Below are positions 15,006 through 21,206 of a stretch of DNA of 21,490 bases, in pieces. The translations under genes and the position numbers were made by a program. Every line of letters begins with the position of its first letter. Within the stretch, counting starts at the first letter, position 1. The DNA is from DASSUW01 sp035706585 (GTDB taxonomy: Bacteria; Actinomycetota; Thermoleophilia; Solirubrobacterales; Solirubrobacteraceae): NCBI GenBank assembly GCA_035706585.1, contig DASSUW010000201.1:1-21490 (forward strand), given 5' to 3'. Under the pieces are notes generated by a model. The model made no database searches. It saw only the letters and a list, made by a program, of their open reading frames with translations, and was not told the origin of the DNA.

Positions 15006-15027
15006 GGGGCGCCGGTGGCGCCCCTCA
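15003..15027. terminator. Perfect 11-bp hairpin between convergent genes
   Basis: TGAGGGGCGCC (15003-15013) and GGCGCCCCTCA (15017-15027) are perfect complements with a three-base loop. The left arm begins with the TGA stop of the PGPGW gene. The convergent gene ends at 15051. No T-run follows on either strand, so this is a candidate bidirectional terminator or 3'-end stabiliser of the U-less kind. Confidence 0.65.
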
Positions 15028-15050
15028 GAGAAACCGGGATGTCGCGGCGG

Positions 15051-15500
15051 TCAGTTCGTCGACGCGGTGGTCTGTGGTGAGGACGCGCTGCTGGTGTTCG
15101 AGGTGTACTCGAACTCCTCCTCGGCGCCGAACAGCGTGTCGAGCACCTTCTTGCGCAGCCCCTCGCTGACGGCCAGCGCGACGCCGGTGCCGACGACGCC
15201 GACGAAAAGAACGCGCTTGAAGCTCAGCCCGCCCTTCTTCTTGGGCGCCTCGTGGAGCGCGACGCTCGCGTCGCGCCCGTTGGACGCGGCGTTCTTGATC
15301 TCCTTCTGAAGCTTCTTGTCGTCGAAGATCTGCTTGGTCGGCGACTTGCCGTTGCTGAGGCGGCCGTAGGCCTTGCGGACCGAGTCGTAGGCGTCGTAGA
15401 TGCTCTGGCGCAGGTCCTCGTCCTCGGCGATCCGCCGCAGGTACGGATTCGCGCGGGCCTGCATCGCCGCCTTCTGGGCCTTCTGTTTCTTGCTTGCCAT
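15051..15500 (-). CDS. Small single-pass membrane protein of unknown function
   Basis: I do not recognise a named family. The 149 residues begin with a very basic segment (MASKKQKAQKAAMQARANPYLRR), then a charged helical region with LRQSIYDAYDSVRKAYGRL (30-48). A Lys-rich stretch follows, then one hydrophobic segment at about 95-111 (RVLFVGVVGTGVALAVSEG), and finally a Ser/Thr/Asn-rich tail (132-149). There is no signal peptide; topology is probably a cytoplasmic basic N-terminus with a short exposed tail. A GAGAGGTGG ribosome site stands just before ATG 15500, and a TATGCT -10 lies at 15533-15528, which would give a leader of about 20 bases. It sits downstream of lon but seems to have its own promoter. 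Confidence 0.8.
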   Translation of the reverse strand: MASKKQKAQKAAMQARANPYLRRIAEDEDLRQSIYDAYDSVRKAYGRLSNGKSPTKQIFDDKKLQKEIKNAASNGRDASVALHEAPKKKGGLSFKRVLFVGVVGTGVALAVSEGLRKKVLDTLFGAEEEFEYTSNTSSASSPQTTASTN

Positions 15501-15550
15501 ACCACCTCTCCGCGTCTATTTGTGACGAGCATACCCGGGATCCGGAGCCG
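15501..15550 (-). promoter_or_regulatory. Promoter and ribosome site of the small membrane protein
   Basis: The minus strand shows TATGCT (15533-15528), a TAnnnT-type -10, then about 20 bases of leader carrying GAGAGGTGG (15510-15502) directly before the ATG. This gene thus follows the leadered pattern, unlike the leaderless starts nearby. The lon stop lies at 15551; no strong terminator hairpin is visible after it. Confidence 0.45.
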
Positions 15551-17914
15551 TCAACGGCGCCTACTTCCGTCGCTGAGCGCCGCGTCGAAGACCTCCTCGA
15601 CCTCGCCGACCCACACGAAGTCGATGTCCTTGCGCAGGTGCTCGGGGATGTCCTCGAGATCGCCCTCGTTGCGACGGGGCGCCAGCACCCGGTTGATGCC
15701 GGCCCGCTGCGCCGCCAGCGCCTTCTCCTTGAGCCCGCCGATCGGGAGGACCTGGCCGGTCAGCGTGAGCTCCCCGGTCATCGCCACGTCATCGCGCACC
15801 GGACGCTCGGTGACGAGCGACATCAGCGCCGTCGCCATCGTGACGCCGGCACTCGGGCCGTCCTTGGGGATCGCCCCCGCGGGCACGTGCACGTGCAGGT
15901 CGTGCTTGGCGAACCAGTCGTCGGGCAGGTCCGCGTGTCCGCGCACGTACGAGAGCGCCGCCTCGGCCGACTCGCGCATCACGTCGCCGAGCTGGCCGGT
16001 GATCGTGAGCTTGCCCTTGCCGGGCATGGCGCTCGCCTCGATGAACAGCACGTCGCCGCCGACCGGCGTCCAGGCGAGGCCGGTGGCGACGCCCGGCTCC
16101 TTCGTGCGCCGCCGCACGTCGGGCTGGAAGCGCGGGCGGCCGAGCAGCTCGCGCACCTTCGGCGCGGTCACCGACAGCTTGCGCGCGAGCGTCCCCTCGG
16201 CGACCTGCACGGCGACCTTGCGGCACACCGATCCGATCTCGCGCTCGAGGTTGCGGACGCCCGCCTCGCGCGTATAGGAGCCGATCAGCTCCTTGAGCCC
16301 GGTGTCGCTGAAGGCGACCTGCGAGCGTTTGAGCCCGGTCCGCTCGATCTGGCGCGGCACCAGGTAGCGCTTGGCGATCTGGAGCTTCTCCTCCTCCGTG
16401 TAGCCGGCGAGCGGGATGACCTCCATGCGGTCGCGCAGCGCGCCGGGCACGCGATCCATGTCGTTCGCGGTGCAGATGAACATCACGCGGCTGAGGTCGA
16501 ACGGGACGTCGAGGTAGTGGTCGCGGAACGTGCCGTTCTGCTCGGGATCGAGCACCTCGAGCATCGCGCTCGCCGGGTCGCCGCGGTAGTCGCTGCCCAT
16601 CTTGTCGATCTCGTCGATCATGAACACCGGGTTGTGCGACTCGGCGTCGCGCAGCGCGCGGATGATCGTGCCCGGCATGGCGCCGATGTACGTGCGGCGG
16701 TGGCCGCGGATCTCGGACTCGTCGCGCACGCCGCCGACGCTGATGCGCTCGAACTTGCGCCCGAGCGCGCGGGCGATCGACTGTCCGAGCGAGGTCTTGC
16801 CCACCCCGGGCGGGCCGGAGAAGCACAGGATCGAGCCGCGGGCGTCCGGCTTGAGCTTGCGCACGGCGAGGAACTCGAGGATGCGGTCCTTGACCTTCGC
16901 GATGTCGTAGTGGTCGTCGTCGAGGACCTGCCGTGCGTGCTTGAGGTCGAGGTTGTCCTCGGTGCCCTTGCCCCACGGCAGCGCGGCCATCCACTCCAGG
17001 TAGCCGCGGATGACGCCGTGCTCGGCCGCCGCCTGCGGGATCTTCTCCAGCCGGCTGAGCTCGCGGTCGACCTGCGCGCGCACGCGCTCGGGCAGCTCGA
17101 GCTCGGCGAGCTGCGAGCGCAGCTCGTCGACCTCCGCCTCGGCCGGGTCCTGCTCCCCGAGCTCATCCTGGATCGCCTTGAGCTGCTGGCGCAGGACCCA
17201 TTCGCGCTGGCCCTTCTCCATCTCGGCGTTGACCTGGTCCTGGATCTTGGAGCCGATCGCGACGATGTCGAGCTCGCGCGCGAGGATCTCGGAGAGACGC
17301 CGCAGCCGGCGCGCGACGTCGACCTCCTCGAGCAGCGCCTGCCGGTCCTCGGTCTTGATCCGCAGCGCGCCGGCGATCAGGTGGCTGAGCGCGGACGGGT
17401 CGTCGAGGTTCGCCACCGCCATCTGCAGCTCCTCGGGCAGGTACGGGACGTCCTCGATGATCTGGCTGAACGTCTGCTGGACGTTGCGCATCAGCGCGGT
17501 CAGCTCCGGGCCCTCCTCGACGACGTCCGGCAGCTCGGACACGCGGGCGGTGAGGTAGGGCTGCTCCTTCTCCCAGCTCTCGATGCGGACGCGCTGACCG
17601 CCCTGGACGAGGATCCGCAGCGAGCCGTCCGGCACCTTGAGCATGCGCGCGACCATGCCGGCGACGCCGACGTCGTAGAGCTTCTCCGGCCCCGGCGTCT
17701 CGTCGTCCGGCTCGCGGCTGGCGACCATCACGAGCATGCGGTTGCCGACCAACACGTCGTTGACGAGCTGGACGCTGCGCTCCTGGCCGATCGCGAGCGG
17801 CGTCAGCGTGTCGGGGTAGGTGACCGAGTCGCGCAGCGGGAGGACGGGCAGCTCACCGGGGAGCGCGGCGTCGGTCGGCGGCGCGTCGCCGTCGGCGTCG
17901 ATGATGTCGATCAC
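15551..17914 (-). CDS. lon: ATP-dependent protease Lon
   Basis: AAA+ serine protease that degrades misfolded and regulatory proteins in the cytosol. All parts of a 787-residue Lon are present. N-terminal substrate domain from LPVLPLRDSVTYP (22-34); coiled-coil region about 200-300; Walker A GPPGVGKT (367-374); Walker B FMIDEID (431-437); sensor and lid region to about 590; protease domain with catalytic Ser688 in PKDGPSAG (683-690) and Lys731 in GGLKEKALAA (726-735). The 43-residue Ser-Lys spacing matches E. coli Lon (S679/K722). The start is GTG 17914, overlapping the TGA of the Hsp20 gene (GTGA), so chaperone and protease are translated together in a heat-shock-type cluster. Confidence 0.97.
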   Translation of the reverse strand: MIDIIDADGDAPPTDAALPGELPVLPLRDSVTYPDTLTPLAIGQERSVQLVNDVLVGNRMLVMVASREPDDETPGPEKLYDVGVAGMVARMLKVPDGSLRILVQGGQRVRIESWEKEQPYLTARVSELPDVVEEGPELTALMRNVQQTFSQIIEDVPYLPEELQMAVANLDDPSALSHLIAGALRIKTEDRQALLEEVDVARRLRRLSEILARELDIVAIGSKIQDQVNAEMEKGQREWVLRQQLKAIQDELGEQDPAEAEVDELRSQLAELELPERVRAQVDRELSRLEKIPQAAAEHGVIRGYLEWMAALPWGKGTEDNLDLKHARQVLDDDHYDIAKVKDRILEFLAVRKLKPDARGSILCFSGPPGVGKTSLGQSIARALGRKFERISVGGVRDESEIRGHRRTYIGAMPGTIIRALRDAESHNPVFMIDEIDKMGSDYRGDPASAMLEVLDPEQNGTFRDHYLDVPFDLSRVMFICTANDMDRVPGALRDRMEVIPLAGYTEEEKLQIAKRYLVPRQIERTGLKRSQVAFSDTGLKELIGSYTREAGVRNLEREIGSVCRKVAVQVAEGTLARKLSVTAPKVRELLGRPRFQPDVRRRTKEPGVATGLAWTPVGGDVLFIEASAMPGKGKLTITGQLGDVMRESAEAALSYVRGHADLPDDWFAKHDLHVHVPAGAIPKDGPSAGVTMATALMSLVTERPVRDDVAMTGELTLTGQVLPIGGLKEKALAAQRAGINRVLAPRRNEGDLEDIPEHLRKDIDFVWVGEVEEVFDAALSDGSRRR

Positions 17915-18348
17915 GCGTCCTCGCTGCGCTGGATCGGGACGGTGCGGCTCGGCGCCGGCTGCGCGACCGGCAGCTCGACGGTGAGGATCCCGTCCTCGTA
18001 GCTGGCCTGCGCGGCGTCGGAGTCGACGTCGACGCCGAGCGCCACCACGCGCTGGAACGGGCCGTGCTCGATCTCGATCTGCTGGTAGACGCGCTCCTCG
18101 CCGCGCTGGGGGCGCCGCTGGCCGCTGAGGGTCAGCTCGCGGCCGCGGATCTTGAGCTCGATCTCGTTCGGGTCGATGCCGGCGAGGTCGGCGCGCACGA
18201 CCGCCCGGGGCGGGTTGTCGGCGTAGTACACGTCGACCTCGGGCGAGAAGCCGCCGCGGCGCTGCGGGGCGAGCCGGCGGTCGAACAGCTCGTCCATCTG
18301 CCGCCGCATGCGCTCGAAGTTGGCGAAGAGGTCGCGCTCGGAGGGCAC
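17911..18348 (-). CDS. Hsp20/alpha-crystallin small heat-shock protein
   Basis: ATP-independent holdase chaperone that keeps unfolding proteins soluble. Of 145 residues: a short N-terminal arm VPSERDLFANFERMRRQMDELF (1-22); an alpha-crystallin domain (about 35-127) with the classic ASYEDGILTVELP (115-127); and a C-terminal TVPIQ that serves as the I-x-I-type oligomer anchor. The start was set at GTG 18348 rather than at openings further upstream, because those would overlap the preceding regulator gene and the alpha-crystallin arm begins naturally here. TAGATT, formed on the regulator's stop codon, lies exactly 7 bases before this GTG. The stop overlaps the lon start by 4 bases. Hsp20 would hold substrates that Lon can then destroy. 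Confidence 0.92.
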   Translation of the reverse strand: MPSERDLFANFERMRRQMDELFDRRLAPQRRGGFSPEVDVYYADNPPRAVVRADLAGIDPNEIELKIRGRELTLSGQRRPQRGEERVYQQIEIEHGPFQRVVALGVDVDSDAAQASYEDGILTVELPVAQPAPSRTVPIQRSEDA

Positions 18349-18361
18349 GACGTGGAATCTA
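18349..18361 (-). promoter_or_regulatory. Leaderless -10 element for hsp20 made from the regulator's stop codon
   Basis: The minus strand reads TAGATT, then CCACGTC, then the GTG start of Hsp20. TAG is the stop codon of the RHH/HTH regulator. The layout (TAnnnT, 7 bases, start) is the same as for four other genes in the window. No Shine-Dalgarno is present and no clear -35 was found. It would let hsp20-lon be transcribed apart from the regulator. Confidence 0.5.
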
Positions 18362-18718
18362 GCGACGGGCGAGCCAGTCCAGCACCGCGTCGCGCGCGAA
18401 GCGCCACTCATCGCCGAGCTTGCGCGCGGGCAGCTCGCCGTCGTCGGCGAGCTTGGTGATCGTCTCGGCGTCGGTCTGCAGCCAGGCCGCGAGCTCGTCG
18501 ACGGTCATGACCTCCGGCGGCGAGAGCGGTCGGAACTCGGCGTGGCCGACGGTCAGGTGGTCGTCGGTGGTCTCGACCGTGACACGCCGGAGGTTGTCGA
18601 GCGTGATCAGGCTCGCCACGAGGTCCTGCTTGGAGCGGCGGAGGCGGTGGGCGGCCTCGTCGAGCCGGAGCGCCTCGGGTTCGGGGAGGCGCACGTAGAG
18701 GGGTTTCCGCGCTTGCAT
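18359..18718 (-). CDS. Fused ribbon-helix-helix / excisionase-type HTH regulator of the hsp20-lon cluster
   Basis: A 119-residue DNA-binding protein with two parts. The N-terminal ~45 residues (PLYVRLPEPEALRLDEAA, then HRLRRSKQDLVASLITL) fit a ribbon-helix-helix fold: one strand then two helices. The C-terminal ~50 (VMTVDELAAWLQTDAETI, 70-87, to GELPARKLGDEWRFARDAVLDWL, 94-116) are a MerR/excisionase-type HTH (HTH_17). The start is ATG 18718, three codons inside the longest opening, because a good promoter places transcription exactly there. It lies directly before Hsp20 and Lon and its own promoter is covered by tandem 8-base repeats, so autoregulation and control of the chaperone-protease pair are likely. 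The direction (repressor or activator) is unknown. Family-level calls are confident for the HTH, less so for the RHH. Confidence 0.85.
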   Translation of the reverse strand: MQARKPLYVRLPEPEALRLDEAAHRLRRSKQDLVASLITLDNLRRVTVETTDDHLTVGHAEFRPLSPPEVMTVDELAAWLQTDAETITKLADDGELPARKLGDEWRFARDAVLDWLARR

Positions 18719-18755
18719 AGCTATCAAGCTATCAGGTGATATCAGCGTACGTCAA
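18719..18755 (-). promoter_or_regulatory. Heat-shock-cluster promoter overlaid by tandem TGATA-type operator repeats
   Basis: Minus strand: -35 TTGACG (18755-18750), an 18-base spacer, -10 TAGCTT (18731-18726), 7 bases, ATG 18718. The spacer and -10 carry TGATATCA (18744-18737), then TGATAGCT twice in direct tandem (18734-18727 and 18726-18719). On the other strand TATCA-gg-TGATA (18730-18741) is a perfect inverted repeat. Ribbon-helix-helix repressors such as MetJ bind tandem 8-base repeats, so these are credible sites for the adjacent regulator, placed to block RNA polymerase. Confidence 0.7.
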
Positions 18756-18760
18756 CTGCG

Positions 18761-18853
18761 GCATTGAGGGGTGGCACGGGACGGAGTGGACGACGTTTGT
18801 GAACCAGGAGTTCACTTTCGTCATCCACCCCCTCGATCCCGCCCCCTCAATGC
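18761..18853. repeat. Long nested imperfect hairpin in an intergenic region
   Basis: A 93-base symmetrical element. Outer arms GCATTGAGGGG (18761-18771) and CCCCTCAATGC (18843-18853) are perfect; then CGGGA/TCCCG (18777-18781, 18837-18841); then GTGGACGACG/CGTCATCCAC (18786-18795, 18819-18828) with one mismatch; a TTT/TTT internal loop; and GTGAAC/GTTCAC (18799-18804, 18810-18815) around a CAGGA loop. It lies after the EAL gene and before the heat-shock promoter. Terminator, structured RNA or small palindromic mobile repeat are all possible. Confidence 0.6.
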
Positions 18854-18872
18854 TGGGGTTGAAGTTCGAGCC

Positions 18873-19913
18873 CTAGGAGCGCTTGGCGAACAGCCGCGCG
18901 TCGACCGCCATCGGCCGCTCGGTCGGCTGGCCGAAGTAGAAGCCCTGCCCGAGATCGACGCCGAGCTCGAGCATCGTCTCGTACTCGTCCACGCGCTCGA
19001 TGCCCTCGGCCACGACCTTCGCGCCCTGCTCGTGCGCGAGCTCGACGAGCGCGGCGATCAGCTTGCGGCGGCCCTCGGAGTGCTGGATGCCCTGGGTCAG
19101 CGCGTTGTCGATCTTCGCCACGTCGGGGCGCAGGCGCTCCAGGCACAGCAGCGCGTCGGTCCCGCACGAGAGGTCGTCGAGCGCGATCAGGGCGCCGCGC
19201 TTGCGGTGCGCCTCGACCATCTCGGACAGCATCTCCTTGTCCGGGCAGCGCTCGGGCTTGACGACCTCGATGCAGATCCGCGACGGGTCGGCGTTCATGC
19301 TCGCGACGACCGGCCAGGTGGTGCGCACGGTCGACTCGACGTCGAGCGCGGCGCGCGGGTCGAGGTTCACGAACAGGACCTCGCCCTCGGGCAGCAGCGG
19401 CAGGCCGATCTCGAGCGCGGCGGTACGCGCGCGGTAGTCGAACGAGAACAGCGCGTCGTGCGCCTCGGCAGCGGCGAGCAGCTCGCCGCCGCGGACCTCG
19501 ACGGCTCCGAGCCGCCCGCGCATCAGCGCCTCACGGCCGTAGGCGCGCCCGGTGATGAGCTCGACGATCGGCTGGAAGTGCGGCTTCATCTGGCCGTGCG
19601 AGAGGACGTCGGGGAACCAGTCGGTGCGCGCGCGGTCGAGCAGCGTGTCGGCCGGCAGCGGGAGCGCCTGGTCGTCGGACAGGCGCAGCGCGAACAGGCA
19701 GGCGCGCTCGGCGGCGGAGACGGTCTTGAGCAGCTCCTTGAGCTTGTCGCTCCAGCCGGGGCCGGCCAGCACGAGACCCTCGACGGCGATGTCGCCCTCG
19801 ACCGGCTCGGTCGCCAGGTGCTCGACCTTGTAGAGCACGGACGGGCGGTGCGACAGCAGTCGCACGCCGTCGATCGTCGCCTCGGCTGGGCTCACAGGAA
19901 GAAGATCGGCCAA
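18873..19913 (-). CDS. EAL-domain protein (cyclic-di-GMP phosphodiesterase or receptor)
   Basis: Of 346 residues, about 1-108 match nothing I recognise and 109-340 are an EAL domain. All eight metal- and substrate-binding positions can be found: E128 (EAL), N183, E216, D246, D247, K267, E303 and Q323. However the loop-6 Glu that follows the third position by three residues is Lys219 (IEVVK rather than the usual E-x-x-E), and loop 6 reads DDLSCG instead of DDFGxG. In well-studied EAL enzymes those features are needed for activity, so it may be weak or act as a c-di-GMP sensor. No membrane segment or GGDEF domain. The start is uncertain: TTG 19913 or GTG 19895, neither with a good ribosome site. 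Confidence 0.87.
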   Translation of the reverse strand: MADLLPVSPAEATIDGVRLLSHRPSVLYKVEHLATEPVEGDIAVEGLVLAGPGWSDKLKELLKTVSAAERACLFALRLSDDQALPLPADTLLDRARTDWFPDVLSHGQMKPHFQPIVELITGRAYGREALMRGRLGAVEVRGGELLAAAEAHDALFSFDYRARTAALEIGLPLLPEGEVLFVNLDPRAALDVESTVRTTWPVVASMNADPSRICIEVVKPERCPDKEMLSEMVEAHRKRGALIALDDLSCGTDALLCLERLRPDVAKIDNALTQGIQHSEGRRKLIAALVELAHEQGAKVVAEGIERVDEYETMLELGVDLGQGFYFGQPTERPMAVDARLFAKRS

Positions 19914-19946
19914 AACACCCCCGGCCTGAAGGTCTTCGCCCGGTGA

Positions 19947-19969
19947 AACATGGGGTCTGACCCCCTGTT
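19947..19969. repeat. REP-like palindrome GGGGTCTGACCCC at the 3' end of the hydrolase gene
   Basis: AACATGGGGTC (19947-19957) and GACCCCCTGTT (19959-19969) are complementary at 10 of 11 positions around a single T. The right arm overlaps the TAA stop of the metallo-hydrolase, so the transcript ends in a strong hairpin followed by a weak TTTC. The GGGGTC-T-GACCCC core is, from memory, a very common dispersed palindrome in GC-rich genomes, often linked to REP-type elements. It may serve as terminator here. Confidence 0.55.
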
Positions 19970-20759
19970 ACACGGAGTAGACGGCGCCCTCGTGGGCGAT
20001 GTCGACCGGGCCGCCGAAGGTCCGCTCGGCCTCCTCGCGGGCCCAGTCGGCGTCCAGCTCGTCCGACATGTGGGTGAGGACGACGCGGCGGGCGCCCGCC
20101 CGGCGGCCGTGCTCGCCGGCCTCCTCGGGCGTCAGGTGCCCGCGCGGGCCTTCGCGTTCGGGCCGCGGCAGCGTCGCCTCGATCAGGAGCAGATCGGTGT
20201 CGCGCGCGAACGCGCACAGCTCATCGCTGGGGGACGAATCGGCGCTGTAGGTGATGCGCCCGTCGCCGTTGGCGATGCTGACGGCGTGGGTCGGCAAGAA
20301 GTGCGGAACCGGCTGGAAGCGCAGCTCGACGTCGGCGATCGCGACCGTCGAACCGGGGTCGTACTCCTCGAGCCGGAACGCGTTCTCGATGTGCTCCTCG
20401 CGCATGCCGCCGGCGGCGCACAGGCGCCGGAACACCTCGCGCGCGCCCGGCGGCGCGATCAGCCGCGGCCGCGGCGGATCCGCCGTCCCGGGGTTGCCGT
20501 GGACCGGCACCGGCTGGTGACGCGGCGCGTACGTGAGCCCCGACGCGTACGGCACCAGGTCGAGGATGTGGTCGGCGTGCAGGTGCGAGATCACGACCGC
20601 ATCGACCGCCGCGTAGTCGCACACCGACCGCAGCTTGCCGAGCACCCCGTTGCCGCAGTCGAGCAGCAGGACCGTCTGCCGCGTCGCGACCAGATACCCG
20701 CTGCACGCGCCGCCGGCGTCCTGCCAGGCGGGCGACTTGCCCAACACCCTCAGCTCCAC
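19968..20759 (-). CDS. Metallo-beta-lactamase-fold hydrolase (RNase Z-like superfamily)
   Basis: A 263-residue cytosolic metal-dependent hydrolase. The zinc motif HLHADH stands at 59-64 in VVISHLHADHILDL. Further landmarks are the strand LLLDCGNG (31-38), His in PVPHFLPTH, Asp in ITYSADSSPSDEL, and RVVLTHM near the C-terminus, which together supply the usual two-metal set. LLIEATLPR and GHLTPEEAGEHGRRAGARR are typical of the RNase Z/YhfI-like branch that cleaves phosphodiesters. Whether it acts on RNA, a cyclic nucleotide or another ester cannot be told. The start is GTG 20759, without a clear Shine-Dalgarno. The four-cysteine mini-protein gene lies 58 bases upstream on the same strand. Confidence 0.9.
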   Translation of the reverse strand: MELRVLGKSPAWQDAGGACSGYLVATRQTVLLLDCGNGVLGKLRSVCDYAAVDAVVISHLHADHILDLVPYASGLTYAPRHQPVPVHGNPGTADPPRPRLIAPPGAREVFRRLCAAGGMREEHIENAFRLEEYDPGSTVAIADVELRFQPVPHFLPTHAVSIANGDGRITYSADSSPSDELCAFARDTDLLLIEATLPRPEREGPRGHLTPEEAGEHGRRAGARRVVLTHMSDELDADWAREEAERTFGGPVDIAHEGAVYSV

Positions 20760-20784
20760 GCACGTATCGTCGCACGACGCTCGA

Positions 20785-20805
20785 CGTCGCCGGGCCGCAG
20801 CGACG
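20785..20805 (-). terminator. Weak hairpin after the four-cysteine mini-protein gene
   Basis: CGTCGC (20785-20790) and GCGACG (20800-20805) can pair across a nine-base loop, between the stop codon at 20818 and the hydrolase start at 20759. No T-run. Only suggestive; short GC inverted repeats are frequent at this base composition. Confidence 0.25.
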
Positions 20806-20817
20806 CCGGCTGTGCCG

Positions 20818-21045
20818 TCAGGCGTGCAGCGCGGCCTGCTGATCGGCCGTGGGGAACTGCCAGGCGGCCTGGCGGCGGCGCTCCTGCCGGAACACGAAGC
20901 GCATCTGCTGCGGAGGACGTAGGCCCTGCGGCGAATCGGGACGAAACGTCGCGCACGCCTTGTCGAGTTCGAGCGCGCACAGTCCGTTGCGCCTGAAGTA
21001 GCAATCGTCGCAGGTCGCTTTGCGCCCGTTGCCGCGCGTGTCCAT
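20818..21045 (-). CDS. Four-cysteine mini-protein of unknown function
   Basis: A 75-residue protein with Cys at 12, 15, 23 and 31 (C-x2-C-x7-C-x7-C, in TCDDCYFRRNGLCALELDKAC), fit for a zinc or an iron-sulfur site. ATFRPDSPQGLRPPQQMRF follows, then a charged, Gln-rich tail. I recall similar short CxxCYFRRNxLCAL proteins in actinobacteria with no known role. The start ATG 21045 follows AAGGGGA about 10 bases upstream; an in-frame ATG at 21066 is the alternative. The longest opening, to 21162, runs into the structured leader region and was not used. The coding sense is supported by the ordered cysteine motif and by G/C third positions. Confidence 0.72.
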   Translation of the reverse strand: MDTRGNGRKATCDDCYFRRNGLCALELDKACATFRPDSPQGLRPPQQMRFVFRQERRRQAAWQFPTADQQAALHA

Positions 21046-21206
21046 CCCCCAGAATCCCCTTTGCATCGAAAGCCCGCCGGCCGCGACGAGCTTCACTGGT
21101 CCGTCACAAGACGAACACAGGAAAGCTGACGCTCGGCAGCGCGGCAAGGGGCATCTCCGCAAAACGCACGGACTTCGTGGCTTCCCCGCAAATACCCTCC
21201 AAAGCG

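Noticed and set aside
15494..18001. An 835-codon open frame on the plus strand opposite lon and hsp20
   Set aside because: It mirrors lon and hsp20 almost exactly, is rich in Arg, Ala, Asp and His as expected from the complement of GC-rich coding DNA, and has no domain signal.
18719..18755. HspR/HAIR or CIRCE heat-shock operator
   Set aside because: GCTTG-N9-CAAGC is present but the spacing and inner bases do not match the HAIR consensus CTTGAGT-N7-ACTCAAG, and no CIRCE sequence is seen.
18856..18876. A GTTCGAGCCC stretch resembling a tRNA T-arm
   Set aside because: The flanks do not form a T-stem and no acceptor, D or anticodon stems can be built upstream.
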